A stretch of DNA of 64,000 bases from Tenebrio molitor (taxonomy: Eukaryota; Arthropoda; Insecta; Coleoptera; Tenebrionidae). Location: assembly GCF_963966145.1 (NCBI RefSeq), contig NC_091052.1, forward strand, positions 3,720,001 through 3,784,000, written 5' to 3'. Position numbers and translations under genes: made by a program. The notes beneath the pieces were generated by a model that saw only the letters and a list, made by a program, of their open reading frames with translations, made no database searches and was not told where the DNA came from. Below, in pieces: positions 44,599-56,119 of this stretch; position 1 is the first letter of the stretch, and each line of letters opens with the position of its first letter.

Positions 44599-45895
44599 CG
44601 ATTTATTTCAAGAACCCGACTCTGACGCATATTAAATTTATATAAGTTCGGTTCTCATTATAGGTTATTTCACTGGCAAAAATAAGTTATTTTGCTGTTG
44701 CCATTTCGCACGCCGTCTAAATTTATTCGGCGGCTGTCTTTTAGATTTATAAACAGATGATTATTAGATGTGTAAGAATGCAACAAGTATAAAAAATATT
44801 CGTAGGAAGAAAATAGACCGAAGGAAAAAACAACAGGTGAGCTCCTTTCAACCGGCTCATAAATTATTTCCGACACCAACAACATTAATGGCATTTTATC
44901 GATCGTTAATTTTGGATTTTGGTTTAGACATTGGTTATTTTTGGGGTTTGTCGTCCTGGCAACGTAATAACTGATTTGTGTGTGTTCCTAATTCAAATAA
45001 CTCGTGGTGACTTCTTTCTGTTTGCATGTCCTGCGGCAACATTTCAGCAAATCCTGAAATAATTCCGAACCGCCCACATTTGAAAAACCAACAAATGATG
45101 ATACAACCTTCCAGTACTGCCAGCTCCAAGTTGTTTCATCTCATTTACCGCCGATGGAATTAATATATATTTTATTTTAATTTTACATGACCTAAACAGC
45201 TTTGTTGTGAAAAGTACAAAGCTTCGGCGTTTACATGCCAACGACAAAATGTTGGCGTTTGGAACATGTGCTCCTAACTCATTCGTTTCATAATTATTAT
45301 TCTGTTGCCTTTGCCTTTGTATCACCCTTCATTTGTATGCTACGTGGCGAGTTTTTGATGTACACTGTATTACTGATTTTTAGGACAGAAATATTGCATA
45401 GCGACAAATTTTCTTATGTGTTAGAAACTGCACAACCACTGCAAACTATTAATCGTTTTCATGAAAATTTTTATAAAAAATACTAGTACATGTTGGTTTG
45501 GAAAATCGTATTCGCGAGGACTTTCCAATGTGACAAAGTGAAAATTGATGAAGAAAACAGAATTAACAGAAGTTAAGCTAAAAGGAAACCAAAAAATGTT
45601 ATTGCAGTTAGTTACCTTATTATACAGCGTTAAATACAAGTAAATATTTGGGAAAGTATAATAGATACGTCGACGTGAAAATTACTTGCAATGAACTAGG
45701 GGAGGTAAAAGTTCATTTAAAAAATTACCAAACATTTGGTCATAAAGTAACAATAGTGTAGTAATGATGTGGTGAATGTTTACGTTATTGTCTCAGAATA
45801 GAGTGACCGCGCTGAAAAACTGGTTGCGAATATAAAATCCACAGACAGTTTAACGTTCATATCTGTTTTTCTAATTTGCTGTTTTAACAAAGCTG

Positions 45896-45922
45896 TTAAC
45901 GCATTCAAAATGAATGCGTTAA
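45896..45922. repeat. Perfect 11-bp hairpin
   Basis: TTAACGCATTC, a five-base spacer, then GAATGCGTTAA. Isolated, with no gene next to it. Confidence 0.6.
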
Positions 45923-46133
45923 TAAGCCTATTAACACATCAGAAATCTAGAAACTTTTTTTAGTTGGTAACACATATGGCCGGCAGCAAATTTACAATTT
46001 CCCTTGCGAAAAATGACAATTATGTTTAGTCAAGATTCAAACTTAAAATTTTACTTTAAATATCAACTTTGAAATAAAAGTGTCACCAACTGTCACAAAA
46101 TTCCCTAAATTACCAAAAACATAATTTGCCAAT

Positions 46134-46287
46134 TAGAAAAAATAGCATAAAAAATTCGTTTTATAAAACTTAAGAGCACTCGTCATTTACAGGCACTCCT
46201 GCCTGCGGCAGTCGTGCTGCAAATCTGACTCGTGTCTTAATATTAAGTTTTATAAAACTCAGGTTTTAATATACTATTTTCTCTGTG
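46134..46287. repeat. Foldback element with GC-rich centre
   Basis: Both arms share GTTTTATAAAACTTAA exactly and a weaker outer match (AGAAAAAATAG against AGAGAAAATAG). The centre is GC-richer (CTCCTGCCTGCGGCAGTCG) and contains its own small stem. No ORF. Confidence 0.65.
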
Positions 46288-48524
46288 GGGTTATAATGGA
46301 GTTCCACCAGTGCCGTAACAGTGCAGCCTGTGTTCCAGGGTCCAACCGGGGTTAGAAACATTCTTCATAAGTACAAGCACAAGCAAGACACTTTTATAAA
46401 AAAAAAGTTTTAATGAAATTTAATGTTATTGTTATTTAGTGATTTATTCTTCGTTTTTAAAAAAAAAAAACAAAAATACAGGAAAACAACACAAGAAAGA
46501 AAACAAAAACTAGATAAGCAAATATAAATGTAGGTAAGCTGATTTACAATTTAACAATTGTTTTCCTCGCTTTACATGTCGAAATTTGACATTATAATAC
46601 GAGGAACGTCTATTGTTTTGATAATTTCACATTTGATTGGAATACAGCTTGTAATCAAAATATGTACACGGAAATATTTAAAAATGTAAGTACTGAATAA
46701 TCCCGCGTCAATGAAAAATGTAAGAATACGTGAATAAATGGCATGGCAATTTAGACAATGCATTGTGGACACCTTTTGCTTTCATAGTAGAAATAAAAAA
46801 AAAAAGAGTAAAGAAAAAACGACCTCTCGCTTTTTACACGCTTCATACACTCGTGTATGACAAAAAATTATCTTACTGGAGGTTGGGTTGGCGTAGGTCA
46901 GTTATTAGTTGCAGCTTTACGTAGCAGCGTATTAATAATCGTGTATTATATTTGTTACTAAATCGTTTAAATGCCAAATTTGACAAACGTGGAATTAACG
47001 GTTGCAGTGGTTGAACCAAAACTATCCTGAAAGGCGGATTGGATGAAACGGTCCAATGCTTTGGCCGCCAAGATCTCCGGATTTAAATCCTTGATTTTTT
47101 TATGGGGGCATTTTAAACAGCTGGTCTATAGCCAGCCGATAAATTCGGCAGAAAACTAACTGAGCAAGTCGTGGCAGCTAGTACCCAAATTCGGGAAGAT
47201 CGTGAAATATTTTTCAAGGGTCCGTGTATCAATGGCGCGGAGGGCACATGCGTATATCACGCATCAAGGACAACACTTTCAGCATTTACTGTGAATAAGT
47301 TACGCTAAAAGTAAAAGTGTTTTGTCCGTTTTTTCGACATAATTCAGTGTCAGTGTCAAATTTCTTGCGTGGTAATCGTTTTCGTTCTAGCTTTTTATCA
47401 TTTCACTCTCATTTGCTCTTCATTACCATCGACCACGGCTCGGAATGAGGTGAATTTTGAATTTGAAATACACAATTTCAGCCGCTGCAAATCGTCTTCA
47501 AATGTCTTATTATTTCAGCTTATTTTGATTACATGCTGGCCTATAGCGCTTCCTAAAAAGTGTAACTATTTTCAATTTTGAAAAGAACCATTTTCTTGGG
47601 TCATCGAAATTGTGGATAAATAATTTAAAAAATATGAGAGCAATTGAGACAAAATCCTGGTCAAAATATCTTTCAAATATCCCTGACCTATTTGAAAAAT
47701 TTTATCACAAGCATTACACAAAACATTTAAGATGAAACGTGAAAAGTTGCGTTAAAATTCATTTAGTCCTGAACTTCGACATATATCAATAATTAAACTA
47801 ACGTTGTTTTGACAAAGTGTTTTCTTACTTCATTGCTCTATCCCCTGTTATTATTACAAAGAGTATGCACCACATACCACTGGCTTCCATAGAGTAATGC
47901 GGTACCTTGCTTACTGTAAAGTCTGCCTTGCATTGTTTGGTGAAATAATGTAAACTGCGGTAAAACTACTCATTGTTAATTTTCTTGTTTAACTCTTATT
48001 ATGTCCTGTTCATGTTAAAAAATTCTTTATTTGCTTTAAGGAAATATACACCGCGGAATATATAAATCTTAACGAGTTGTTATAAATTCTATAGAACAAT
48101 ATTGTTTATGTGCTTATTAGTTATTTTACTAGTATTACAATTGTATACTACAGCAACTGGCGGAGTTTGTGTGAAGACTACAAATGTGACTGACAAAAGT
48201 TCACGTGACTTCCAGTATACGTCAAATTTTACATTAAAAAAAAGCAAAAAATATATAAAAAGTTATGCGAAGGAATAAATAAATAACCAATTTTCGAAAT
48301 ATTGTACTAAATAAAGTTACAACCTTGATGCAACTTGTTTCGAATCTTGTTCGAGTTTGTAAATGGGCATAAAATCTCATTAGAACCAACTTTTTCTCAT
48401 AAACCCAAGCTGCAATTTTTTTGACCTATTTGACAGAACATTAGTTCTTCTGATTCACACAATGCACAGTGCAACATTGTTGAAGAATTTAAAACGACAG
48501 ACACAAATTTTCAGTTATAACACC
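46288..48524. other. AT-rich region with a transposase relic
   Basis: Apart from the mariner-type relic at 47041-47300, no gene or repeat is recognised. Poly-A runs occur near 46450 and 46800. Confidence 0.45.
47041..47300 (+). pseudogene. Decayed mariner-type transposase C-terminal fragment
   Basis: One frame reads WPPRSPDLNP and then, after a stop, FFYGGIL, which corresponds to the widespread WPPRSPDLxPLDFFLWG block around the third catalytic acid of insect mariner-like transposases. Further on, RVRVSMARRAHAYI resembles the family's C-terminal VRxSMxRRxxxCI block. Stops and frame shifts show it is dead. The N-terminal part was not found nearby. Confidence 0.6.
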
Positions 48525-48680
48525 ACGAGTAGTTAAAGATTGTCGAATATTTTTGTGGTGGTATCACGAATGGTCATTCGCTTTATGAACACCATGAGTG
48601 CGTAGCACGAATGGTGTTCGAAAGCGTAATGACCATAAGTGATACCATCGGAAAAATATTCTATTATCTTTGACTACGAG
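48525..48680. repeat. Long foldback element, arms about 70 bp
   Basis: The left arm includes GGTATCACGAATGGTCATTC and GAACACCAT. The right arm in reverse complement includes GGTATCACTTATGGTCATTA and GAACACCAT. Similarity extends outward through GAATATTTTT to CGAGTAGTTAAAGAT against CGTAGTCAAAGAT. The centre is about 15 bases with GTGCGTAGCAC. It is nearly a full-length hairpin. Confidence 0.8.
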
Positions 48681-50712
48681 TTGTATTCAACAGACTATTC
48701 AATGAACCAAATCAATGATTAAAATAAAAATTTTCAAAGCTAGTTCGCAAATCTGCGTTACACATGATTTCATTGTTCAGTTAACTTCGTAAGAGAGTAA
48801 TAATTTCCTTGAATAAAAATAATAATCAAGGTTTGTTTAAAATATTCACCTCGACCACTAGTGGAATAGTCAGTTATATTTTCACTAGTGGAATATTCGC
48901 TAGAATTTTCTGTTGCTAGGCTACGAAAGTAAATATCTGCTATTTTATTGGTTAATACTTGAAAAATAACAGGTGAATTGAATATTCAGCATAGTTTTTA
49001 AGATGTTAACAACGTGACGAGCAAAATGATGAAACCTAACCTCCTAACTTGATTAGAATATCTTTTTTAACTAACACGAGAGTACCCTTAAATTAAAATA
49101 ATTCCTTAGACAAACTAATGATAAAACTGAGAAAGTACGAAAGAAAGACGCAAGACAGTTATCGTTTGTTGAAATATTTATTAATAGGTTTTTTTTTTAT
49201 TAATAAAAGTTATGGCCAGCCTAAATTCAGCTGTTGAGTAAAATTAAATAACAGTTTTAATTAAAATGTGACGGTTTTGTGAGCGGCATTTCTCTTAATT
49301 TATTAAATCCATTAAAATTTCGGTTGGTGCGTTTATTAAATTAATGAATGATTGATTATCGATTTTCAATCACGTATTTTTGACACGGGGGAGAAAAAGA
49401 GGGATTTTCTTAGGGCGACATTCCGAAACTAGGGAACGGATATAATTTTGACTAGACTTGATTCATTATACTGCCTATACTTATTATTGGGACCCAGCTC
49501 TCAAAGTTTTCCCGTTGGCATCCACCAACTTCGCTCTAATGAAACTGTGTGTTCCAAGTTAAGACAAACAAATAGCAGACAATACAGAGTTTGCACAGCG
49601 GATGCTCATTATAGGAGCGGAATTGCTAGCAAGGCTAAGGTTGAAGTTCGCAGAAGGGTAAATATTCCACTTTAATTTCTTATTCATACTCTGCTTACAA
49701 CTTTTTTTTGTCAACGATGACCGTCAAGCTCAATCAGTTCTCTTTATATTGGTGCCACGTTCGGCTTCGACAGGAGATAACTCGACGTGCAAAGCGTCAT
49801 TTGACAAGTTGTGGAATAATCAATTGTAGGTATGTGATAAAAATAACGAGTTTGTATTTGTCCCTGTGGGTATCGAGCGATTGTCAAGGCGGGCGACAGA
49901 TACGTTACTGCAATAAGCTCACCGTTATTGTGTTTGTTATGCGTCAAAGGGAAAATGTGGGTTAGATGACCCACGGTGTATTTCTGACACCGATCCCTAC
50001 CCTTAACTTGTGTGTTTACATTCCGACGTCAACAAGGATTCCATTTTACGAAACATTGTACCTATGTAGGAGCGAGCTGGATCCAATCAAGACGATACTT
50101 TCCACTAGGGTGGAAGCGAATGGTTTTCACCCACATTCGTACCAAATACGGACGGTGGATGACGATAACAGTTCTATTTTTGATTCGAAATGATATCTTG
50201 ACGTCGTTATGTAGTTTTTCTAATCAGGTAAATTTAGTAAATCGAGAACAACCTTATGCAACCCAAAATACACCAGCTCAACTAGACGACTCTGCAATTG
50301 GGGTGAAATGGTGCGTAAAAAAGCATTTCATTAAAGTATAATAATACCTGTAGGGATCACGAAAGGAGTTTTGTTCGTCTTGTTCGTCGACAAAACTGAC
50401 CTTTTAGCTAATCAGTTATCAGATAAGGATAACCTGTGGCGGTGTTACAGGAGTTTATCTGGGCAAAATTGTTGAATGTGTTTAATTGTCTACGTAGGTG
50501 TAAGACACGACACTTAAACAAATAAACGAATGGATAAATGTCATCGCACAGTAAAAATATTCCAACTTTTTATCAGATCCAAAGTTATTTTTTGTTCAAG
50601 TAACGTTGTAATTTCTCCTAAAATGTACACATATTTACAAATATGAAATACCTATTTAAAACATAGAATCTTTTTTAAATTAAAGTGCGACATGTGCCTA
50701 TATATGTATTTA
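48681..50712. other. Region with no recognised gene
   Basis: A short sequence containing CACTAGTGGAATA repeats within 40 bases at about 48855-48892. Several open frames of 60-110 codons between 49448 and 50341 overlap on both strands and carry no recognised motif. Nothing else is identified. Confidence 0.4.
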
Positions 50713-51789
50713 TACAGGGTGGATGACAAAGTCCTTCCCGAGCTCTAGAGCTTGTGTCAATCGAACTGATTTTTGAAAAACTACATTCTGACGTATTTAA
50801 AACATTTTCAGAGCTTACTATATTTTAATACCGACAGTCCACTTTTAATTTTTAAATGTAGGCTTCTTTATTCTTTTTTAAATCTGAAAGAGTTTTTTAT
50901 TCTGAGTTCAGTGATGCATATTACGTCCGTCTAATATTTTCAAAGTATTTAAAAAAACATAAGTTTAAGAAGCCGTTTGAATAATTCTTTTTCAATTACT
51001 TGAAACAGTAGGCTGAGTTTATACATTTTAAGTGTCTGTCAACGCAACATTTCTACGTAAATTAAATTGTCAGTCATTTAGATTTGAATAACTTACTTAG
51101 CAAATTAAGTTCAATATTTTGTTTATTGGTGGGTATTGCCCTAAGTATTTCATACACGACAAAATAATAAGTTAAAAATAGATATTATTGAAACATCAAT
51201 GAAAATGTATCCATTCCTTCAGTATTCCAATTTACGTCAATTATTTTCAACGCACTTTCTGTTCTCCTAATACTCATTCTTACATTGAGTATTATGTTGA
51301 TAGAAATTTGTCGAGTGTCGACATGCAGTTGTGATTCTATTAGTTAATAAAATGTCAAGAGTTTCTGGTGGAGTTAGTTTATCTTTTGTAACCCCATAAA
51401 AAAGTAACAAGGGTTTAGATCTGGTAATCGTGCAGGTCAACCAACGAACCTCTTAACGCACAGTATGTTCTAATAAACTGCTTTTTGTAGCTGGTCAAAA
51501 TAACGTTCTTTGTGCGCTTACAAAGCAAAAGAATTCTTTTGATTTTCCCAAACGAACCTGAATCGTATGTATCTACGTTAACAGGTTTCCAGTTTATTAT
51601 GAACTCACCCGTTACAGATACATATTTTTGGAATTATTGACAGAGTTTCACAATTTTAATATTTTTTAAATTTTTGATAATTTTAAAGCAACATATTGAC
51701 GATCGCATCTAAAGTCTAGCAAACTTTGAAACTGTTCTGATTAAGTCAAAGCTCTAGAGCTTTGGGCGAATTTTAACGTCCACTCTGTA
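50713..51789 (-). mobile_element. Decayed mariner-like transposon with TIRs
   Basis: The left end is TACAGGGTGG and the right end in reverse complement is TACAGAGTGG. Both continue to GAGCTCTAGAGCTTG or AAGCTCTAGAGCTTT within about 40 bases, and TA flanks both. The 1.08-kb length fits a mariner element. On the minus strand near 51470-51330 a decayed transposase block is visible, with RSKPLLLFYGV corresponding to the PDLxPxxFFLWG motif. It carries many stops and is inactive. Confidence 0.7.
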
Positions 51790-51856
51790 GGTAGTACTTT
51801 TCCGACGATTGCTTTATTATGAAATTGACAATATTATTTGTAAGATCACTGCATTT

Positions 51857-51956
51857 TAATAGTATATTATTCAATGAGCGGATACTCGTGGGTATGATTT
51901 TGTGACACGAGCCGCAGGCGAGAGGCGAATTCATCCGAGCGAATTGAATACTATAC
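51857..51956. repeat. Foldback element
   Basis: Left arm AATAGTATATTATTCAATGA; right arm in reverse complement ATAGTATTCAATTCGCTCGG. A nested pair, CTCGTG with CACGAG, lies inside, and the centre is GC-richer (GCCGCAGGCGAGAGGCG). It starts 68 bases after the end of the mariner-like element. Confidence 0.6.
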
Positions 51957-54064
51957 TTTTTCTACCACTATGAAGAGAAATTGATAAATAAGTTTCATTA
52001 TTAGACAAACTGAAATTGGCGTTTTAAAATTATTAGTTTAGTAGAATTTAATTCGGTTTTTTAATAAATGTTACATTACAGACAATTTTATTATATAAAA
52101 CGTGCCTCTACAAATGAATCTTGAGAAAAGTTCTGGCAGGTATGAATTTGATCAAGTCAAGACCTGCTGCTGGCATTTAACTGTGAAATTATTAATACGG
52201 TTTAGTGAACTTTAACATTTTTTAAAATCTTTTTAGTTATGTTAGAATGACTTGTCATGGGTCATTGAACTTTGGAAAAGAGAACGCTTTCAGATTTAAT
52301 TAAAAAATATACCTATGTACTTATCTGTAACATTACCCTTATGGGAACAATAACAAAAATGAGTTATTTTTGACTCGTAAAAGCTCAAATAAATGCGTTT
52401 AAATTAAAATTTACTTTTTCAGATAACTGTTTACGAGTTTTTATTTAGTTTTATACTTATTAAATACAGATGGTTAGAAATTTACATTTTTTTATAATAG
52501 GACTCTGAAACCCCTGTGTTTAGTGTTTGATATAATTTTTATTATGTTCTGTCTAAATAAACTTGTTTTACAAAAAAATGAAAATTTGCATTAAAATGTT
52601 AATGAATGAGTGGGTTTACACTCATTTACTCTGTGAGGGATGCTTGAAATGAGATCACCTGTGTCTTGTGGAATGAGTATGGAAAAAATCACTCATGACG
52701 AAAAAATGTTAACAATTCATTTACGCAATTTTTCAGACACCTAGTCATTGCTTGCTTGTATAAACTTAAAAAATGTATTTGTTTGGAGGTCGTCGGGATA
52801 AAACCGTATTCCATTCTCTGTAGGTGCTAAATAGAAAGCCATGGGAGAATTCAGCGTAGAGGATTCCTAACTGAAATTAAATATTTTCCTTGATACGTAA
52901 TAAAATCCCTTTAATAATATCCTCCTTTGATTTCTACATGTTGAATTTATATTTGTCGGTTTAACATTAAGAACATTAAACAGAGGAACCAAATATTTGA
53001 AGTTGTAATTGTAAAGGATTCGCTGACTTTATCCAGTTTTGTTAAATCAAGTCGGTCGTTGACTTGTAAATTTTGATAAGAGAATTGAAACTTCGTGAAG
53101 GAAATTCAAGTGAAAATTATTCAGCATTTTATGATGATTGAGGACAAGATCTTCCAGTTATTTTATTGCTTAGTGTTATTAGTATCAAGATGAATCGGAG
53201 AACGAGGAAAAGAAGTGTGATACAATAACTAAAGCAACAGCAGATAAAGAACTAAGAAGAACGTTTCTAAAAATAAACACAAATAATTGTACGTGATCGA
53301 AATATTTTCCGATTTTTATATATCGTCGGTCCTATTAGCAAAAACGAAGCAGAAACTTCGTTCCAATCGTTGATGATTGTGCACATCTGAAAATTATGGA
53401 AGACGATCACGGATGAGTTTAGGTGAAAATTATTCATTGCCGCCCCTCGTGGTGATTGAAGCGAGATATTGCCTGCTATTGTCTTCGTTGGAACAATGAA
53501 GAGGAGTAATAAAGTTGGGTGTCCAAGTAATTTCGGACATTTGTTGCGAGAGTTGATTCTGTATTCCGAGAGTAAATCGCTAGATGAATCTCTCTAAAAG
53601 AGCAACTTTCACGAATTTGTGCAAAACGTAGGTTGTCTGAGAAGTTGAATATGCTTCTAAACGAAATGGACATTTTTTGCGAGTGTTGAGAAATGGAGAA
53701 AAAGACGTCGTGGGCAAAACAAGAAATTCACTTATTCACTTAGTTAATTAAAATGCTATTTGCAATAGTTTAATGAAAAATGAGAGAGCTTTGAAACGTT
53801 ATTAACTACATTGCATTTCAAAGAAAGTCTAGTGAATACTACACAATTTATGAACACAGCTTCAGCAGAAATTTGCAATAAAATCAGTAGCCATGAAATG
53901 CTTTTCTAAAAAATTAAATGTAGGTAGTAAGGAACAGACAGATTTGCCGTTTCCAAATTAGATTATTCCTGAAGAAATTTTTTTCGGGATGATATAGTAG
54001 TATATTGCGAACTCTTTGTTCGAGTTTTATTGGATTTTATGAAAATGTAAAAATTTTCGTTTAT
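51957..54064. other. AT-rich region with no recognised feature
   Basis: No open frame with family motifs and no clear repeat was found on either strand. Confidence 0.4.
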
Positions 54065-54602
54065 ACAGGGTGATTTTGAAATTTGTGCAGATATTTTAAC
54101 CTTTGATAGAACTCCACAAAAGGTTGAGCCAATAATATAAATGTTGATATCTTTCGAGAAAAAAGGAGGTATAAGTTTTTCAACAAAAGTTTGGGAGCCA
54201 CTGAATTTTATGAAAAAAATGGGCCAAAAATAATCTTAGTAGACATTTTTGTTGTCATTTAATTCAAAATTAAGTCACATTGTCAAGAATCTCAATCTTG
54301 ACCTTTAAATTACAAATGGCTTTCACCAACCGACATGGTTTTGATCTATGGCGAAGTCCGTGGACGTTCAAAGCTAGCACGGCGAATCTACGGTGAAAGG
54401 TTTCCTCAAAGGATACTTCCCAAAGCACGAACCTCTGTAAACGTTGTGCAGCATCTTCGCGGTTTCGGGCGTTTCGAAATAAATAAGCGCTATCTTGCCC
54501 GCCAACGAAAAGATCGCATTTTCGTTGCAGAAGAAGAAATTCTACGCGAAATTGAAAACCGGCCACGAACAAGTACCCGGCGTTTTGAAAATCAAATCTG
54601 TT
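54065..54602 (+). pseudogene. Mariner-like transposase, N-terminal fragment with 5' end
   Basis: Starts with a terminus-like TACAGGGTGATTTTG near 54065. An 89-codon open frame (54335-54604) encodes a helix-turn-helix-type N-terminus common to insect mariner-like transposases: MVLIYGEVRGRSKLARRIYG, then RFPQRILPKARTSVNVVQHL and EEEILREIENRPRTSTR. It stops abruptly at 54602, where a different mariner fragment begins, so the rest of the gene is missing or displaced. Confidence 0.7.
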
Positions 54603-55225
54603 AATAAAAAGGTTCACTTTTTTCAGTGACATGTTCTTGCTTCATACTGTGTTCTTCATTATAAATCTTAAATTCTCTTAAGAAGTTAAAAAAAGTTCTA
54701 ATAAAAGTATCTATCCTGCAATTCTTTGTTCTTCGAAGCAGATTTGAAGATGACATTCGAATTACACATAGAATTATTAAAAGCATCTCGACCATTGGTA
54801 TGGTCTCTATTAAAGCAATCTTACACCATCATCTAGGTATCAGGAAAATTTCTTGTTGTTTGGTTCCTCACCATTCAACAGATTCTTATGCAACATTATA
54901 ACTAGTGACAAAACATGGACATATGCTTTTGAGTTTGAATCTAAAAGGCAATCAGCGCAATGGCTGTTTCCAGTAGATCCCAGACCTGTTAAACTTAAGC
55001 GGTTTTGGAGTATTGGGAAAAAAATGATTGCTTTTTTTTTTCTCAACATCTGGGCCCGTTTCAACGATTGTGCTGGAGAATCCACGGACAGTTAATGCAA
55101 AGCAACTTCATGTATGCGAAAATTGTAGTTTACGACGTCCTAGAAGTGGAACTGTTTTGCATAAGAACGCCTCTCTCAAATTACTCAACGAACAAAGCAC
55201 TTTTTGGGTGATTTTGGAGTAAAAA
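54603..55225 (+). pseudogene. Second mariner transposase relic (irritans-like), abutting the first
   Basis: Fragments in shifting frames: RIIKSISTIGMVSIKAILHH with LGIRKISC, then ITSDKTWTYAFEFESKRQSA and QWLFPVDPRPVK, then LENPRTVNAKQLH. These correspond to the HTH-linker region, the first catalytic Asp region (xxDETWVY in active copies; SDKTWTY here) and the following beta strands of mariner transposases. Frame shifts and stops make it inactive. The final catalytic region is poorly preserved. Confidence 0.65.
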
Positions 55226-55501
55226 CTTTAGAACATCGCCCTCACAGTCACAGTTCCCGATTCGTAGCTTTCGATGATGTCGATGAAACTTTCAAAAATT
55301 TTCTTTGGGAAATAACTCAGAGTGGAATTTATGTTTTGATAATTGGTTCTGTAGGATGCGAAATATATTGAATTACACGGCAAACACACAAAAGACCAAA
55401 ATAGAAACTTTTTTATTACATTTACAATCTGTTTTAATAGATTGCAGACAATTTTGATCCAACCTACATACGTGGAATATAACTGTGTCGACTGAAAAAG
55501 T

Positions 55502-55521
55502 CCTCTCTCTCTCTTTCTCTC
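55502..55521. repeat. CT-rich microsatellite
   Basis: Run of CT dinucleotides interrupted once by TTT. Short. Confidence 0.8.
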
Positions 55522-55631
55522 ATCAAAATAAAAAAAATTGCACCGATGCAAGTGATTGTTGGTGAACAAATCTGAATGTCTGTTAATGTGCTCCAGGTAT
55601 ACTATGTAATACAGGGTACAATATCTATTTT

Positions 55632-56119
55632 TTTTTTGTCAACACCCTGAAGGAATCCCTGAAGAAATCTGAACCGTACAATTCAATTGCACGACGATTT
55701 TCCGAAGAGTGTGCATCGAAGGATGTTGCCATAATTGCTCTCGGTGCCGGACACGTAGCAGAATAGGGAGGCGTGTAATGAGCATCAGTGGTGGTGTAGA
55801 GGCAGGTGAGAAGGCACCAGCACACCATCGCCAGTGACGCGCAACAGTGTGGAGTGGTGGCGGATATCTGGATATCCACAGGTAGGTCGGGGAAGTGGGA
55901 GCGGTCGATCGATGACGCTACAGCGCTAGACGCCCACACAATGCGGCCGAACGAGGCTCCTCGACACAGAACAACATACACCATTCCGACGGTGACGGTG
56001 GAGCGGCGACGGCGGCGACGACGGCACCGAAGCTGACTCATCCTTTGGCACACACAAATCGAAAAACTATCCGATGTAATCTCGCCCCCGAAAAATACGC
56101 CCGACGGTGGAGAAATCAC
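55632..56119 (-). other. CpG-rich open stretch, possible 5' exon or promoter
   Basis: The only strongly GC- and CpG-rich segment of the last 20 kb. The minus strand stays open for 164 codons, with ATGs at 56041 (MSQLRCRRRRRRRS) and further inside (MVCWCLLTCLYTTTDA, which resembles a signal peptide). The arginine run comes from a CGG/CGC-type simple repeat. No family is recognised and no clear donor site closes the frame; the stop lies just beside a transposon-like TACAGGGTAC end at 55612. It may be the 5' exon or promoter of a gene whose other exons are outside the window or in unrecognised introns, or a chance open frame in GC-rich DNA. Confidence 0.3.

Larger units (their letters stand above)
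43228..46133. other. AT-rich region with no recognised gene
   Basis: No convincing gene on either strand. A 65-codon open frame at 43308-43505 has no recognisable motif. Two short perfect hairpins are seen at 44567-44598 and 45896-45922. The rest is AT-rich and unassigned. Confidence 0.45.

Noticed and set aside
49448..50341. Cluster of overlapping open frames of 66-109 codons
   Set aside because: They occur on both strands in several frames, none has a motif, and no splice pattern joins them.
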